A stretch of DNA of 64,000 bases from Pycnopodia helianthoides (Eukaryota; Echinodermata; Asteroidea; Forcipulatida; Asteriidae). The position numbers were made by a program, and so were the translations under genes. Positions 22,501-35,512 of this stretch are shown piece by piece. Below the pieces are notes generated by a model. That model saw nothing but the letters and a program-made list of their open reading frames with translations. It did no database searches and was not told the origin of the DNA. Positions within the stretch are counted from its first letter, which is position 1, and each line of letters begins with the position of its first letter. Where the stretch lies: assembly GCA_032158295.1 (NCBI GenBank), contig CM063253.1, positions 5,735,001-5,799,000 of the forward strand, written 5' to 3'.

Positions 22501-25500
22501 CATTGAAAATGACTTTGAAATACAATTTCCATTTGTCACTGGTTGCATGAAGTTTACGTCCCCTAATTAGATTTGTTTTCTCTCTGTTTGTTTCAGCCTG
22601 AAGTTATTGGGTTCTTCACAAAGCTGACGGAGTTATGGGTCGACTCAAATAAGATTACTTCTGTACCATCGGTAAGTGACGATCAATTGAATAATCAGCA
22701 TGAATGACCTCATGGGTATGGAATGCTCCCTCCCTTCCTCCCCCCCCCAAAAAAAAAAAAAGTGTATGAAGAAAGTATGATTGTCTGCTCATTCATTATA
22801 AAAACAGAAGAACACTAAACTTGAAGAAAACATTCTTTGTTGTTTATTTATTTTTTTTTCTGTGGCCCGCCCAAAATAGTCAGTGTATTGCTCTTCCAGC
22901 TTGGGTACAGTTACTGGTTTTATTTTGAGAAAAAAAAACCAAGAAATTGTGTAGGACTGTTTATATAGAATTATCTAAAAATTTACCCAGTCAGTTGTTC
23001 CCTTGTGGTTTGTTACTTGATGTTTTCATTTGTGTGAAATGTTTCTTTTTCAGAGCATAGGAAACTTGAGGGAACTTGTCTATCTGGACGCTTCCTGCAA
23101 CCGCATCGAGAACCCTCCCTTCGGAAATACAAGGGCTGGAGAGTCTGACTGATCTCCATCTCTCCAAGAACTACCTACAAGAGCTTCCTGATACCATCGG
23201 TAAGTGGGGACTCGAACCCACAGACAACAAGAGTTCACAAAACTTTAAGGCAATGCATAAGTTCACTGGCACAAGATTGACTTGTTGGTGGTGCACAACT
23301 TGTGCAGTAAATGATACGCAAGGCTCGATGTACACACAAACTATACGGAGCAGAAATACATAGTTTTGCACAGCGCCTCTTTAGTGCACGATTCTATGCT
23401 ACTACAAATCGAGATGCAATGTTTTTGCTGTAGCCTGCAAGATATACGCAATTAACACATTCAAGATAATACGGATTTGCACTGAGCCTCTCTGTTGCAA
23501 GACATGACACTTTTACAAAATCTAGAAAGAAATTTGTTTGCACCTAGATCTTATGCGAGACACAACGCTTCTACGAAAGCAAGATTCAAATTTGTTTTTG
23601 CACAACTTGATGATTTGTTCTGTTGTTTGACCAGGTCAATTGAGCAACTTGCAGAATCTGAAGCTAGACTGCAATCAGCTTTCCTTCCTTCCGTACTCCA
23701 TCGGCGGACTGGTCTCCCTAGAGGAGCTTATACTGACCTCAAATGACCTTGAGGAACTCCCGCCTAGTATTGGACTGCTGCGAAAGCTCTCCCACCTCAA
23801 CTTGGACCAGAACATGCTCCTGGAGCTCCCTGCAGAAGTAAGTCTCCCCCCGAATGTTCCAACACCAAGGCCCAATTTCATAGAGCTGCTGAAGCAGACA
23901 ATATTGCTTAACAATTTTCTGCTGAGCAGAAATCAGCAGGATACCAGTCACAAATTGCACGTGTTACATGGTAGTTTGGCCGGTAACCTTATTCTGGTTA
24001 GCATAACTTTGTCTTGCTCAGCTACTTTTTGGGCCCTGGCCTGGGGCCAGCTTGTCGTCTGACAAATATCCACAACTTTTCGACTAGTCATGATCAACTT
24101 GCCAGATTTTTGTTGTTGTTGCCAATAAATCCTTTGTGAGAGCATCATCATTGTGAGATGTTTTTCCTTTACAATGTTAAGCTTTGAGTCTCCTCCTCTT
24201 GCTTGTAGGTAACTTTTTAAACATTGTTCCTGATGCCTTTAAAACATTTGTGATAATTGAGGATTATTTTTGACTTTCTAAGCTGACAGTCACCCAAAAG
24301 TTTAGGATGACGACAATGGCTGTTATAAACCGATGACGACACACAGGCTTACAATGTAGATAAAAAGTCAACTTATTGAAGCTGATAGTCTGGCTGGGCG
24401 CTTTATCAACTAAATCAATAGTCAGGATCAGGAGTCTGACGACTAGTCACCCAGACCTACAAAACAACAATCTAGAAAGTGCAAAGCTCTGCCAAATCTT
24501 CTTGGGATTTTAAAAAGTAAAAACTTGTCAGTAACTCTTTTTAAAAAAGTGCTATCCTGATAAAGACGGTAAAGACACCTGGAAATATAGAAAATAAATC
24601 TTGAAAACGTTTGGAAATTTGTTCATCTTGCACAATGTTTTGTTCTCTTCCCAACACAGCTTGGAAGCTGCAGCTCGATAAGCCTCCTCTCTCTCCAAAG
24701 TAACTTCCTGCTGGTGCTGCCAGACGAGATCGGTCACATCAGCAGCCTCTGCGTCTTCAACCTCAGCAACAACCAGCTCAGATATCTACCCTACAGCACC
24801 ACCAAACTGAAGAAACTCAAAGCAATGTGGCTCTCGGAGAATCAGGTGGGTCATCATGAACACACTACATGGCTTGTTTTTGTTTTGGGTTGGGGTCAGG
24901 GTTAGTCAGAGATCCTTATGTGGCTGCTAACGTTTTGGTCTTGTCCCTTATATGAAATGGTTATAATGACTATAGATTCTCATACTACCAAATAAAGGTT
25001 ATACTATTTGCCCTTTTAGCCTCTCTCTGGTTACATGGAACTGAAGGGGAGCAACACAAGATGGCGGTTAAAGCATGGTTGTGTCTCCTAAAGACGAGCA
25101 TACTGATCGAAACATTGAGTCGTTAACCACCGGTTCTTATCAGAACCAACACTACTCAAAAGAGATTTAACATGGTGTCACCGCAAACCTCTCTTAGTTA
25201 TACTTCCACCATGCAAAGCTTCAAATCCTACTTATGGTTGTGTCTGTTCGTACATGTCTCATTTTATATATATTCCAGTTGCCCTTTCTAACATTCGTCA
25301 TTTGTGTGACCAGGCCGGGCAATCTAGTGCATCGGACTCAAGGTCATTATGTCCTTGGGCAAGACACTGCTAGGGTAGAGAAAGTTGATGTAAATGACTT
25401 CAATTTTGGCCGCTGCTGCGTACTCCACAGGAGTTGGGGATGTTTCAAGAATGCTTAAGGCCAGTTGAACAGGGGTAGTAACAGTGTAAGGTACTTTGAT

Positions 25501-28500
25501 AAAATAGTTTTTAATATTAACATTTTTTTTCTTAATTGTTTTTTTTATGTTTTATTTTTCCCCTCAGGGCAAGCCGCTGATTCCTCTCCAGTCGGAGATG
25601 AAAGCAGACCTTGGCAAGAGGGTCTTGACCTGCTTCCTGTTTCCGCAGCAGCACAGAGAACCTGGGGATGGTAAGCCACTTTTGAAGAATCGTTAGTTCC
25701 AGTATTTCTGTCTTGATTTATTACAAATTACTAGAATCACGGTTTTGAAATTTCAGACTTTTATGTAAGTTCAGTCATTTTTCTCTAGATGAAAAGAAGT
25801 TTTGCTCTTCTTGTGCTGAAAATACCGTTTCCAGAAGTTCCTTGAAATCTATAACTCCAGGGGTTGCTAGCGCTGACTCTCACCCTGATTGAATGAGATT
25901 TGGCCTGTGAAAGAGATTTGGCATGAGATTGAGATCTGGCCTGTGAATGAGAATTGGCCTATGATTGAGATCTGGCCTGTTTATGAGATCTGACCTGTGA
26001 ATAATTTGGCCTGTGATTGAGATCTGGCCTGTGAATGAGGTCTGGCCCGTGATTGAGACCTAAACCTGGTATGCTGGGTTACTGTACTTCCTCTTCAGCA
26101 CTTTGTCTTTGTTTTTGTCTTCAGATGTTTACCCGAATGATGGAGACAGTTTGCATGCATCAGTGTGGGAGGACCAGCGTCTGAACTCGAGGCAGATTGC
26201 TTTTGATGTGTCCGAGTCTGACTCTGAGGTAGGTTACTCAATGCAACAATGTTTTAGTTGTTTTCTTGGAAAGTGAAGAGTACTGTACATAAGAGATATA
26301 GACCTTTTCATCGTTGATAAACAAACCGCGCTGGTTGGCATAGACAGCCGAACATTGGCAAAAAATTCAATTTTGTGAACAGACAATGTGACCAAATTCA
26401 TAACTTTTGCAAATATTTATTTGACACAAATACATCCCATGGTTAGTTGCTTTGTTTCCAACAAATTCAGCAATATTTTTGAATATTTGTGTAACATTGT
26501 TACAGACTGTGGCTATCTGTTTTTGCTTTGCATTTATGGCTTTCCATACTTTTCCAACCTTGGTTGGCAAAAACTTGGGCTGTGTTGTTGCAATAGAAAG
26601 TTCTATATCACAAAATATTTGTAGGAGATTTATCGTCTGAAGGCATAGACAATAGTCAAAGTATAGACAATAGGCAAGGTACCAGACTTCCATATAGACA
26701 AAGGCCCTGATTGATCGAGCATGTGCGGCTGTGGCTTGATTGTTGATGTGTGTTAAAGTAGAGGATGCCCATAGCAACACCCTTAGCAACAGCCAGAGCC
26801 GTAGCCGCAGTTCTGACACAGCCTTACTCTATTGGTTGTCAAAAATGTATGAGATTTCTGGAGTTGAGAAAATAGAATTAGCAGTTGCAAACTGATTCTC
26901 AACCAAAAGGACCCATGGTATAAATGAAGAAAAAACAGGTTAATAGCCTGACATTTCAACCTTAGCAGAGTTTTTCTCGAAATGACAACACAACACACAT
27001 AAACATGTACTGTAACAGAAGCAGTCAAGCAGAAAGAGATGAAAAGAGAGAGAGGCATGAAGCACACAGAAAAACAAGATTTATGTAGAATGGATCATTG
27101 CCTAATGTTGTCAATAGAAGGTATAGAAGTGTAAAAACATCACAACATAAGCTGAAAATCAAGTTTCCTTTTGCAAAAGTTGCCCTTGTCCACCCGATTT
27201 CCAAGTCATCGGTTGTTGTCTTTTTTTATTTTCAGCACAATATGAAGCGAGCCCCGACACCCTATCCAAAAGAGGGAATCAAACGAAAGGTCCGCCTGCC
27301 GACCACACCGAGCCCATCCCAGGGTAGGCCAAGTAGATCAACCAGCAAGCGGGAAATACTCCCCAACTATCCGTCCATTGATGTGTCTGTAAGTAAACTG
27401 AGTTTTAACAACACATTCAGAAACCAACACGCTGCCATCGTAGAGGTATAAAACGGTGATGAAACAGTGGAAGTGCGCATCTATGTAGGCGCGACGCACA
27501 GGATGGGCCAATGAGCAACATTCTTTTAACCTGTAGTTGAGGGCGTCCTACTCAATAGATGTCATGTGCATGAAGGTCTATATAATGCTCATGTAGCTAG
27601 GAGCCCAATTTCATTCAGCCATTAACCACAGTAAATAGCTGAGCACAGAAAACAAATATTGCTTAGAAGATATGGGTTGCCAACCTAACAAACATGTAAT
27701 TTATCTTGTTTGTCACTGGTTCTCTGCTAACTTTCGCTTAGCAGCTAAATTTAGTAAGCACCATTTTATGCTTAACAGTAAGGCCCTGTTTGTTAGTGTG
27801 ACATAAATCAAATCTAGGCCAGAAAATTGGCTCCAATGATCTTGTCATCAAATGTACATGTAACACACTAATTGTCAATGCAAATCTCTTGTCATTTGAT
27901 CTGATTTTATGCTTGTTTGTCACTGGTTCCCTGCTTACTTTTGCTTAGCAGCAAAATTTAGTAAGCATCATTTTTCTGCTTAACGGTCAGGCCCTGTTTG
28001 TTAGTGTGACAGATCTAGGCCACAAATTGGCTCCAATGATGTTGTCATCAAATGGACAGTATGTAACACACAAATTAATTGTCAATGGAAATCTCATTTA
28101 ACAGCATATACAGGGCGGTATTGTCAATTGATCTGATTTTATTGCTTGTTTGTTTCAGACACGTCAGAGTCACCCTGGAGGTCCACGTGAGGGTAAACCT
28201 CGCCGTTCTAGGTCTCCTGGGTCACCCATTGCCGACAGCCTTCACCTGTTCCGGGCAGATAAGGTGACTTATGCCAAATTCTTAGTCTGATGCAAAATTT
28301 AACAAGGGGGTAACTCTGGGTTTTGGAACAACCTTGAGTTACCACTTGTTTTAGTTTACATTCTTGCTCCCATATCTTTTCTTGCCTTTCAGTATATTTA
28401 GTACCTTTGAACAGGACCTAATTTCACAAAGTTGCTTAAGCAGTTTTTTGCTTAGCAAAAAAATTGTTAAGCAGACTTTTCTACTTGAGCAGCTCTATGA

Positions 28501-31500
28501 AATTGGATCCAGGGCCCAATTTCCTAGAGCTGCTTAAGCACACAAAGTGACCAAGCAAAACAACATGTATACTGACCAAAATAAGGTTACCAGCCAAAGT
28601 ACCATGTCACATGTACCATCTGTTACTGGTATCCTACTTTTTTTTGCTGAGCAGAAAAATTGTTCAGCAAACTTTTCTGCTTTATAAGCAGCTCTATGAA
28701 CTTGGGCCCAGGTGCTTTTTTTTGCTTTTGTCTGTTGAGTTGATGACAAAATCCTTTTTTTTAAAAACTGTATTTAGGAGTTGATGGCGAAGGATAAAGC
28801 TCGACTGAGGGGTAGTATTTCTTCTGTCAGTCGGCAAGATAGTGATGCAGAGTCAATCGCATCATCGACGAGAGAGAGAGTGGTTGGACGTAGGGAACAG
28901 AGGGTAGGTAGTTGCTGCAGTAATGGCATAGTTGTCAGTGACTTTAATAAGGCAAACTGTCTTAAAGGGGCTGTGGCTGTTCATGGAATAATGAGCTCTC
29001 ACCCAATTGCTGCATACTTGCACCCGCTCTCCATAGATATGATACGGAGAGAGAGTGCGCGCGTGCAGTAACTTTGTTAGAGTTCATAATTCCATGTACA
29101 CCCACAGGCCTGCTTTGATCATGACGACACAGCCCCTTTAATGGGCAAACTGTTCGCGCACTAATTTTGGTTTTCATTTACTCAGGCTCGGACAGATAGA
29201 GCAGCCATGAGCGACACTGAGGCCTTCATACGGAGCCCAGTCTGGAGCCACACCGGCGGAATCGACCAAAATAAACCAGCAGGCACCCGGCAGAACTACA
29301 ACGCAAGACCCTCACACAGTGGCAGTAAGAGCTACAGTCGTGGCTACGAGTCTGATCAGGTGGACATGTCCCGGACTCCTCTGATGTCGACGCGGCGGCC
29401 ACAGGTGCAGGGAGAACAGGCCAGGACCCCCAAGATTAGCAAGGGGAATTACAGCCGCGGTTACGAGTCAGACCGTGTTGAAGGCTACCAGTCTCCTTTG
29501 GAGGAGTATGTCCGGAGACAGACAAAGAACCGATCAGAAACAAATCGGAACTCCAATGCAGCTGGTTCCAGTGTGGACGGGTGCCAGTCTGCACCGCGCC
29601 CTGTATCCCACAGGCGGAGTTCTGGTTACAGTACCGACCCGGAGCGCAGATCCAGGATGTCGGCTGACAACCGAGAATCTAGAATGGCGGAGGTAAAGCA
29701 GAAGAGGGATCAGATGCTACCGCCTCCATACCACAGAGTGAGACAACTAAGATCAGGCCAAGAGGAGTCTTCACAACCCAACAACAGTCACCACACTCCT
29801 CAGAGAGGCAATCGAAGAAACCAACCTCAAAATGTGAAGGACTACGGGTGGATTGATGGACATCTGTCATCCACCCCAGAGGGACAGGTCATGGATACCC
29901 CTAAACATCCTGGCAGAGAGCTCCCTGGATCCCAAGATGGTGATAGAAGCAATCAACTCAAGGAATTTCATCCACAGAATCTGTCCAGGAGGACTCCTCA
30001 AGGTAAAACGGCGCCTAGACTGAGCAACCCATCAGCTCTGTCAGACACAGAGTTGACATCCAGTCGAAGGCGGAGCAAGTCACACAATCAAGAACGCTCA
30101 GAGAGAGCCCCCGTCAACGATGCCAGTAACAAACCACAAATTGAAAGAACTTTCCAAAGTGATAATGAGAGAGTATCACCCGTCTTCAATCAAAATGGAC
30201 AATACCCTGAATTGGAAAACCCCCCAAGATGGGACAGAACTTTCCTCATCAACAGAGAGAGGACCTCACCTGTTACCGAAGACGGGCAACGTGTGGATAG
30301 AGGAGACTACCAACCAAGGCAGGGCAGACAGATCGACAGGGGAAGGGTGTCTCCACATTCCAGCAAGGAGAACTCTGATTCACGCGGTTATGCCAGGCAG
30401 CCTAACATCAACGTCAGACATCAAGACTCGAGACAACAAAACCCCCCAAGACAAGGCGACACATTTTCAGTGGACGATGCCAATCGACACGATCCGAAAA
30501 CAACGGACTCACAAAGCTATGCCAATCCAAACACCACGAGCAGCAACAGTGACTACCTGAACTCTCTCAACGACAGACGCCACACGACTGTGCCACAAGA
30601 CAAATTTCCAAGAAATCTTAACCCACGAGAGAGTCAGAGTCTTCCCAGAGATATCAGCGGTTACCAAGAGCGTCCAAAAGAAGCATTTAAGTCCGACGTC
30701 GGCATTCAACAGAGGTCCTCTGAAGAGGTTGGAAATAGAAGAAGCTCTCCAAATGAAACCGTGAGTGAGCGTCACTCACATTTTAGGGTGAGTTGTTCTT
30801 TACTCAATTGAAAAGTCCTTGAGTCAGTTTTCCTTTGCAAAACTTCTTTATTTTTTTTGCAAACCATCACGTGAATCACCTGTAAAGAGTGGACCTGAGT
30901 TTGCCTTTGACAAACATGGGTCAGTACTCACCGGTTTGGGATGGATAATTTTTTCAACTTGATCTCTCTTTATCTGATCATGAGTGAATGAGGTGTGAAA
31001 CAGGCAGTTTATAAAGCCACTGCCTGCAAGTTTACTGACAAAAAACATCTTCAAAATTCTACCACGTTCTTGTTTATACTCTAAATTATTGGGAAAAGTG
31101 TCTTAAGTTTTGATGCCAGCAACTTTGAATCATAAAAACTTAACCAAATATGTCTCAAGAAATTGAATAAGAAACAGTCAGACTTCATCCATGTTCTACA
31201 ACGTTTCCATGATTTGACACCAGCAGCTGGTCCCAGCTGGTCCCAGCTGGTCCCAACCCCTATAAGATCTCTTTACAGACTACCAACGTAATTGATAGGG
31301 CATTAACCCAGCTCACGGTCACTGGCCTTGGGGAAGTGAAGGTGCCAGGGTGCAAGGTGTTTTTCTTATAATTACTTTACTTTTAACAGCTGATAAGAGC
31401 CAGGATGAAATTGGTGTTTAGAGTTCAGATTTGTTGTGGCTAATGTGAGTTTCACGTAATGTTTGACGACAAAGTGCTCAATTGTCGGACAAATTAAATG

Positions 31501-34192
31501 TGCTTTACGTTCATCTCAACAGTCATTCCATGTTTTATGGTCAAAGATCATTTTCTAAGCTGCTCCATTTCTTTGGAATAGTCTTCCTGTGCATATTTGC
31601 CAGGCTAGTTCTTTACACTGTTTGAAGTCTCTGTTAAAAACTCATTTGTTTGAAGCTGCTTATTTGTAATCTGCTTACTTGTAATGTATGTATATTTTAT
31701 TGTTCTCTTTATGCGCTTAGAGGCTTTTGCATTAGGCTCTTTACAAATGTCTTTATTATTATTATTATTATTGTCAACTAATTTTGGATATTTATTTTTG
31801 CTCAAAGCAGAGAAGCGACAAGAAGAAGCGGCTGCACGGTGGCGCTCCAGACTATGCTGCCTCAGAACCAGAACTGAGACAGGCGTTCCAAAACACCAAC
31901 TCAACAGGAGCCGTTCCTGATCAAGTCAACTACAGACGGCCACCTCAAGAGACGAGGACCTCGACATTTGACAACAGACAATCGTCGAGTCAGGTCTTAC
32001 AGAATGGAGACCGTGTACGGGATGTAGACAGGTTCCCTGTGGGTTTGCCCTCATCAACGCCAAGTGTGGAGAGTGGCTCCAGATCGCAAAGCCCATTGGA
32101 TTCAAGACCGCAGAGTCCAAGCGACATACATGTACAGCGCAGAAGTCGGCCGAGTTCTCCAACGGATGCACCACGATCTCGACCTCATTCTGACCACGAA
32201 TCTTACCATCCTGTCAACAAGCAGAAGGACCTCAGAGCTTCCAATGCCTACAGACCTACGAAAGCTAATGACAGACAATACGACAGTGATTACGGATACT
32301 CGAGGGGTTCCAGCATGCAGAGATCCAGGGCGACCCCAGGGAATCCTTACCCTGCCCCGCACGGCATGAGACCCAGAGAAAACCCCAATGGGCCTCTCAC
32401 CCCGATTGTGCCAGACACCCTGAACCAGGACAGGCGGAGAATCCTGTCATCGGAGTCTGACCAGATGCAGTCCCAAGGTCCGTCCGGTCACTCGTCCAAA
32501 GTGCCCTGGCCGGATCTCTGGCCTCAAGACTCCTCTGGATACGCCAGCGACCAGAATGAGCCAGGCTACAAAAGAGGTGAGACTGAAATGATTTATGTGT
32601 CACAGGTTTTATGTGTGTGCCAAATTTTCAACACAGTCTCACTTAGAAATTGTTATTGTGCTTTACATGGGATAAGGCAAACCACCATAATCAGAATCCA
32701 ACAGTTTGGGTGTTGAGTTACCATGTCGTGTTTGATTTTGTTAGAGTGAGGAAGGATCCTAGGAAATCACTCTAGGGAGATAGGGTTATTGATATTAAGT
32801 GGTGCTGTTTCCGTTACTTGTCCTCCAGGTTCCTGTAGCACACCAACATCTTCCGTCTTCCAGGGTCCCCCGGCTTCGATACCATGGAAACCTGGGTCTG
32901 AAATGACTCCCGACACTAGGTCACAACACCTATCCTCCGATCCCTCTCACCAGGCCTTGATAAACAAACAGGTACCTTATTTTGTTTAACCATGGCGGGG
33001 CGATCTTTTTGTTTCCCCAATGCAAAGAGATATGGAACCAAACTGAGGCTGAAAAGAAATACTAGTCTGGTCCTTTTACATGTTAGGAACATTACAGATA
33101 TATTTATGTTTTTGTCTATGGGGAGTATGACCAAATGGATGGGGTAAAAGTCTCTGTGTACTCATCTTTGAAGACGAATTTGCAACTATTCTGGTCCGGT
33201 TCTTTTACACGTTTAGATATATTTGTGTGTGTGTGAAATAACGGAAATATGACCCAAGTTTGATACAGTGTTACTGAGATACATTGTTGAAGAAAAACTG
33301 GCAAGAAAAAACTCACCGTTGTATATTTCACCTTGATTCCTTCACTTTCAGCTGAAAGTAGTGATTTTCAAGAATCCCGGTCTGGGTTTCAGCATCACAG
33401 GAGGCACAGATGCACATGGCAACCCCTTCTCTCCACAAGACTCGGTCAGTCATTTTCTTTTTTATTCTTTTTAATCGCTCACAAAACACTATTCCCAGAG
33501 TTTGCTAATTTTGTTTTTCATTTGATTTATTTCACAAGACCAGAATCAAAGTGAGAAAAGACTATCTACGCAGTAAATCGTTTTTATATGCGCATTTTAT
33601 GCGACATGACGTTAACAAGCTCATCATTGACTCCCAAAATGCTGGCGTGGCAGACAGTGTGTGACGTTGGTGTTAGGGATCAGAACTTGATACTCGACAG
33701 ACTTGAAAGATGTTTATCAGACTAAAAGCCAACATTTGATTTGAACGTAATGTTTTCGTTAATAAATATGTTATACAGTGAGGTATTATTCTTCAATTGA
33801 AAAACACAAGATCGGTCGTTAGTCTATTGGCCAGATACTAAAATCACTAGTCTTTGGTCCTGTGTGAATTTCAAGCCTTAAAATACCAAGTAGAACCCAA
33901 TGTACTCAAGATTTCGTAAGATTTCCTACATTTTTTGAAAAAGTGAAATAGCATGACAGTGTGGGGAAGAGTTTTTATTTATTTGATTGTTTTGTTGCTG
34001 GTCCAACAGGGAGTCTTCGTGACCAAGATTCAACCAGGAGGTCCGGCCGACGGCATCCTGAAGCCTGGAGACAAGATCCTAGAGGTGAACAGTCGCAGCT
34101 ATGGCACCATCAGCCACGAAGATGCCGTCAAGCAGCTACGAAAGAGCAACCCTGTCTCCATGGTGATAAACAGACGCTTGAATAGCTCCTGA
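19567..34192 (+). CDS. ERBIN: LAP-family scaffold (LRR + PDZ), ERBIN/LRRC7 (densin) orthologue, 19 coding exons
   Basis: Basolateral or synaptic polarity scaffold; the single counterpart of vertebrate ERBIN and LRRC7. Exons: 19567-19722, 20428-20545, 21052-21124, 21837-21983, 22392-22455, 22597-22671, 23054-23199, 23635-23837, 24660-24845, 25568-25670, 26125-26228, 27236-27388, 28159-28263, 28778-28903, 29186-30787, 31811-32576, 32829-32971, 33352-33444, 34010-34192; phases agree, product about 1514 residues. The N-terminus has Cys3 and Cys5, placed like the palmitoylated Cys pair of ERBIN. Exons 1-9 encode about 16 leucine-rich repeats (for example [15 protein letters not shown]), exons 10-11 the LAP-specific region ([12 protein letters not shown]). 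Exons 12-17 are a disordered Ser/Arg/Pro linker, mostly one 534-codon exon. Exons 18-19 form one PDZ with the carboxylate-binding GLGFSITGG, ending NRRLNSS. Exon 7 is one base too long: an extra C near 23113-23115 breaks the frame. The start has a good context (gccacgATGG). Naming it ERBIN rather than LRRC7 is arbitrary. Confidence 0.93.
19795..20345. repeat. Family V and family B repeats in LAP intron 1
   Basis: 19795-19850 and 20225-20345 are family V-type ('GGACCAGTCAAACTTTATTC', 'TGGCCAG..GGCAAACCCTG' relatives). They flank a longer family B member at 19851-20141, bounded by GGGCCCAATTTCATAGCGCT and GCAGCTTTATGAAATTGGCCC. Confidence 0.65.
20690..20890. repeat. Family V repeat in LAP intron 2
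   Basis: It starts AACAGTGGTCCATTGGCCAG and ends GGGCAAACCCTGA. It matches 19795-19850 nearly base for base over 'GACCAGTCAAAC'. Confidence 0.6.
21560..21735. repeat. Diverged copy of the 38488-38686 MITE (LAP intron 3)
   Basis: It shares 'CTAACCAGAAACAGTGTGA', 'TGTGACGTAGCTCT' and 'TCTAGTCGCCC' with the intact element at 38488-38686. Confidence 0.6.
22005..22262 (+). mobile_element. tRNA-derived SINE, family A (LAP intron 4)
   Basis: Head TGTTCTGGCCGAGCAGGTCTAGAGC and B box GGGTTCGAATCCCGGTCATGA, followed by 'TTTGGGCAAGACATTATTG' and 'AAATGGGTACC'. It ends before the TTATT tail. Confidence 0.7.
23868..24060. repeat. MITE, family B (LAP intron 8)
   Basis: The left end GGCCCAATTTCATAGAGCTG and the interior 'CAGGATACCAGTCACAAATTGC' are clear. 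The right terminus is degraded to GGGCCCTGGCC. It starts about 30 bp after the exon 8 donor. Confidence 0.65.
25300..25462 (+). mobile_element. Deleted family A SINE (LAP intron 9)
   Basis: It keeps 'GTGACCAGGCCGGGCAATC', 'GCATCGGACTCAAGG', 'TCCTTGGGCAAGACAC' and 'GTACTCCACAGGAGTTGGGG', but the B-box part is lost. Confidence 0.55.
25885..26065. repeat. Short-unit tandem repeat (LAP intron 10)
   Basis: About nine degenerate ~18-20 bp units of the type GAGATCTGGCCTGTGAATGA. Confidence 0.8.
27430..28100. repeat. MITE family U, family B and a local duplication (LAP intron 12)
   Basis: 27430-27585 is the reverse complement of the element at 50895-51065 ('AAACGGTGATGAAACA', 'CCAATGAGCAAC', 'CCTACTCAATAGATGTCA'). 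27601-27788 is a family B relative. A ~190-bp stretch (27711-27885) is repeated at 27911-28095, through 'AGGCCCTGTTTGTTAGTGTG' and 'TTGGCTCCAATGAT'. Confidence 0.6.
28414..28712. repeat. Two adjacent family B MITEs (LAP intron 13)
   Basis: A short ~95-bp version (28414-28510, GGACCTAATTTCACAAAGTT to AGCTCTATGAAATTGGATCC) abuts a ~200-bp version (28511-28711, GGGCCCAATTTCCTAGAGCT to AGCTCTATGAACTTGGGCCC). Confidence 0.75.
28963..29145. repeat. MITE-like repeat (LAP intron 14)
   Basis: Ends TTAAAGGGGCTGTGGC and CACAGCCCCTTTAA are inverted. Internal arms GGAATAATGAGCTCT and AGAGTTCATAATTCC are inverted too. It sits 40 bp before the long exon 15. Confidence 0.75.
31555..31770 (+). mobile_element. 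Non-LTR retrotransposon 3' tail (LAP intron 15)
   Basis: Translation gives [18 protein letters not shown] followed by [10 protein letters not shown] and a stop. This is the characteristic C-terminus of CR1/L2-type LINE reverse transcriptases. A 3' UTR ending in (ATT)n follows. The copy is strongly 5'-truncated and sits just before exon 16. Confidence 0.75.
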
Positions 34193-34220
34193 CTGGACGG
34201 TTAGATACAGTTCGGTTGGG

Positions 34221-34226
34221 AATAAA
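34221..34226 (+). promoter_or_regulatory. Candidate polyadenylation signal of the LAP gene
   Basis: AATAAA lies 29 bases after the TGA at 34190-34192. A GT-rich element is not obvious just downstream. A much longer 3' UTR ending at a later AATAAA (for example 39199-39204) is equally possible. Confidence 0.3.
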
Positions 34227-34439
34227 GCGATGTGCCAGTGCAGCGAGGTCGTATCGCACTCACTTGAAACTATTGCAGAGAGTTAACTAAAATGGAACAC
34301 CGTAAAATATCGGAACAAGTATCCAAGATTTTGTTTGCTTTTTTTAATTGTTTTTGTTTACACCATTTAAAGAAAAAACCTTGACAGAAAGATTTCACCT
34401 TGAAAGTTGAGATTTCAGTCTCGTATTGTATTCATTGAG

Positions 34440-34870
34440 AAAATTAATTTATTATAAAAAAAATAATATTCCATCCAGTTAAATGACTCCAGCAGTACAT
34501 CCCACAAAGTCTTCCAAATGTGTTCACTTCATTGAAGATTTCACAATAAACCCTCCTTCGGATTGGTCGTGTGAAACCATTCAAAAATCCATTCCTCACA
34601 CTTGAAGGTGCTGCATACGTTTGGTAATTGGAGCCTACTGATAGTGTTAATCCTATATAAATGTAGGTACATACAATAAAACTAACCTGTGAAAATTTCA
34701 CTTCAAAAAGTGGTCGCGTTTTTGAGATATCAGTGTTCATGTTTTGTGTGATCAACCATATACATGAAATAACAAATCTGTGAAACTTTGGGCTTAACCA
34801 TTGTACGAGTAAGGAGAAAATAGTGAAAAAACACATTGTCTCTAATTTTGGTTGTAACCGCTAAAATCAG
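34440..34870 (-). repeat. Family C/D-type MITE-like repeat
   Basis: The minus strand shows 'CACTATTTTCTCCTTACTCG', 'CACAGATTTGTTATTTCATG' and, towards the other end, 'AGGATTAACACTATCAGTAGGCTCCAATTACCAAACG', which match family D at 54513-54877. Confidence 0.5.
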
Positions 34871-35512
34871 CTGTTGTGATTTTTTTTAGGTATTCAGATA
34901 CAGTTTTCTTGAATATTACTTCAGTTCAGAGGGAAATATTTCAAAGGAAAAATGGTTCTGGTATGAACTTCATAATCAGTAAGCTTTCAGACTAAAAATA
35001 AACAATGTTGTTTTTTTCCATAGTCAGTGAAGTGTGTAAATTGTGTCGGAAGGTGAAACATTGGGCTCCATAAGTCTACCACATAGTAGGAGGGTTAAGA
35101 TTCATTAACTTTATATTTTATATAAATTACATTAACTGCAAGAATGTCCTTTTATATTGTTGAACAAAATGTATTTTTATACGTTTCAGGGCTGTCCAAA
35201 TATCGTTGATATTTTTCTATAAAACAAACAACACGATTTAAATCACAATGCAGCAAAAAATGTTTTCATATTTTGATATGTAGTTTCTACTAATGGTCTC
35301 CCCACCACCCCCCTTGCACAAAAAAAAGAGAAAGAGAAAGAAAAAAAAAATCAAAATTAAAATAAATTGATAATGAAATAAGTATAAAAATAACTTTAAA
35401 AAAATTCTAGTAGTTGTGATGCTCCAGGTCAAATTCAGGCAGTTCCTGAGAAAGTGAATTAGTATTGAAATTGAAAACAACCCATGTGATGTGAAGTTTT
35501 AAGCATTCTATC

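Noticed and set aside
22741..22762. C/A homopolymer run as a regulatory element
   Set aside because: Simple poly-C/poly-A tract in an intron with no further support.
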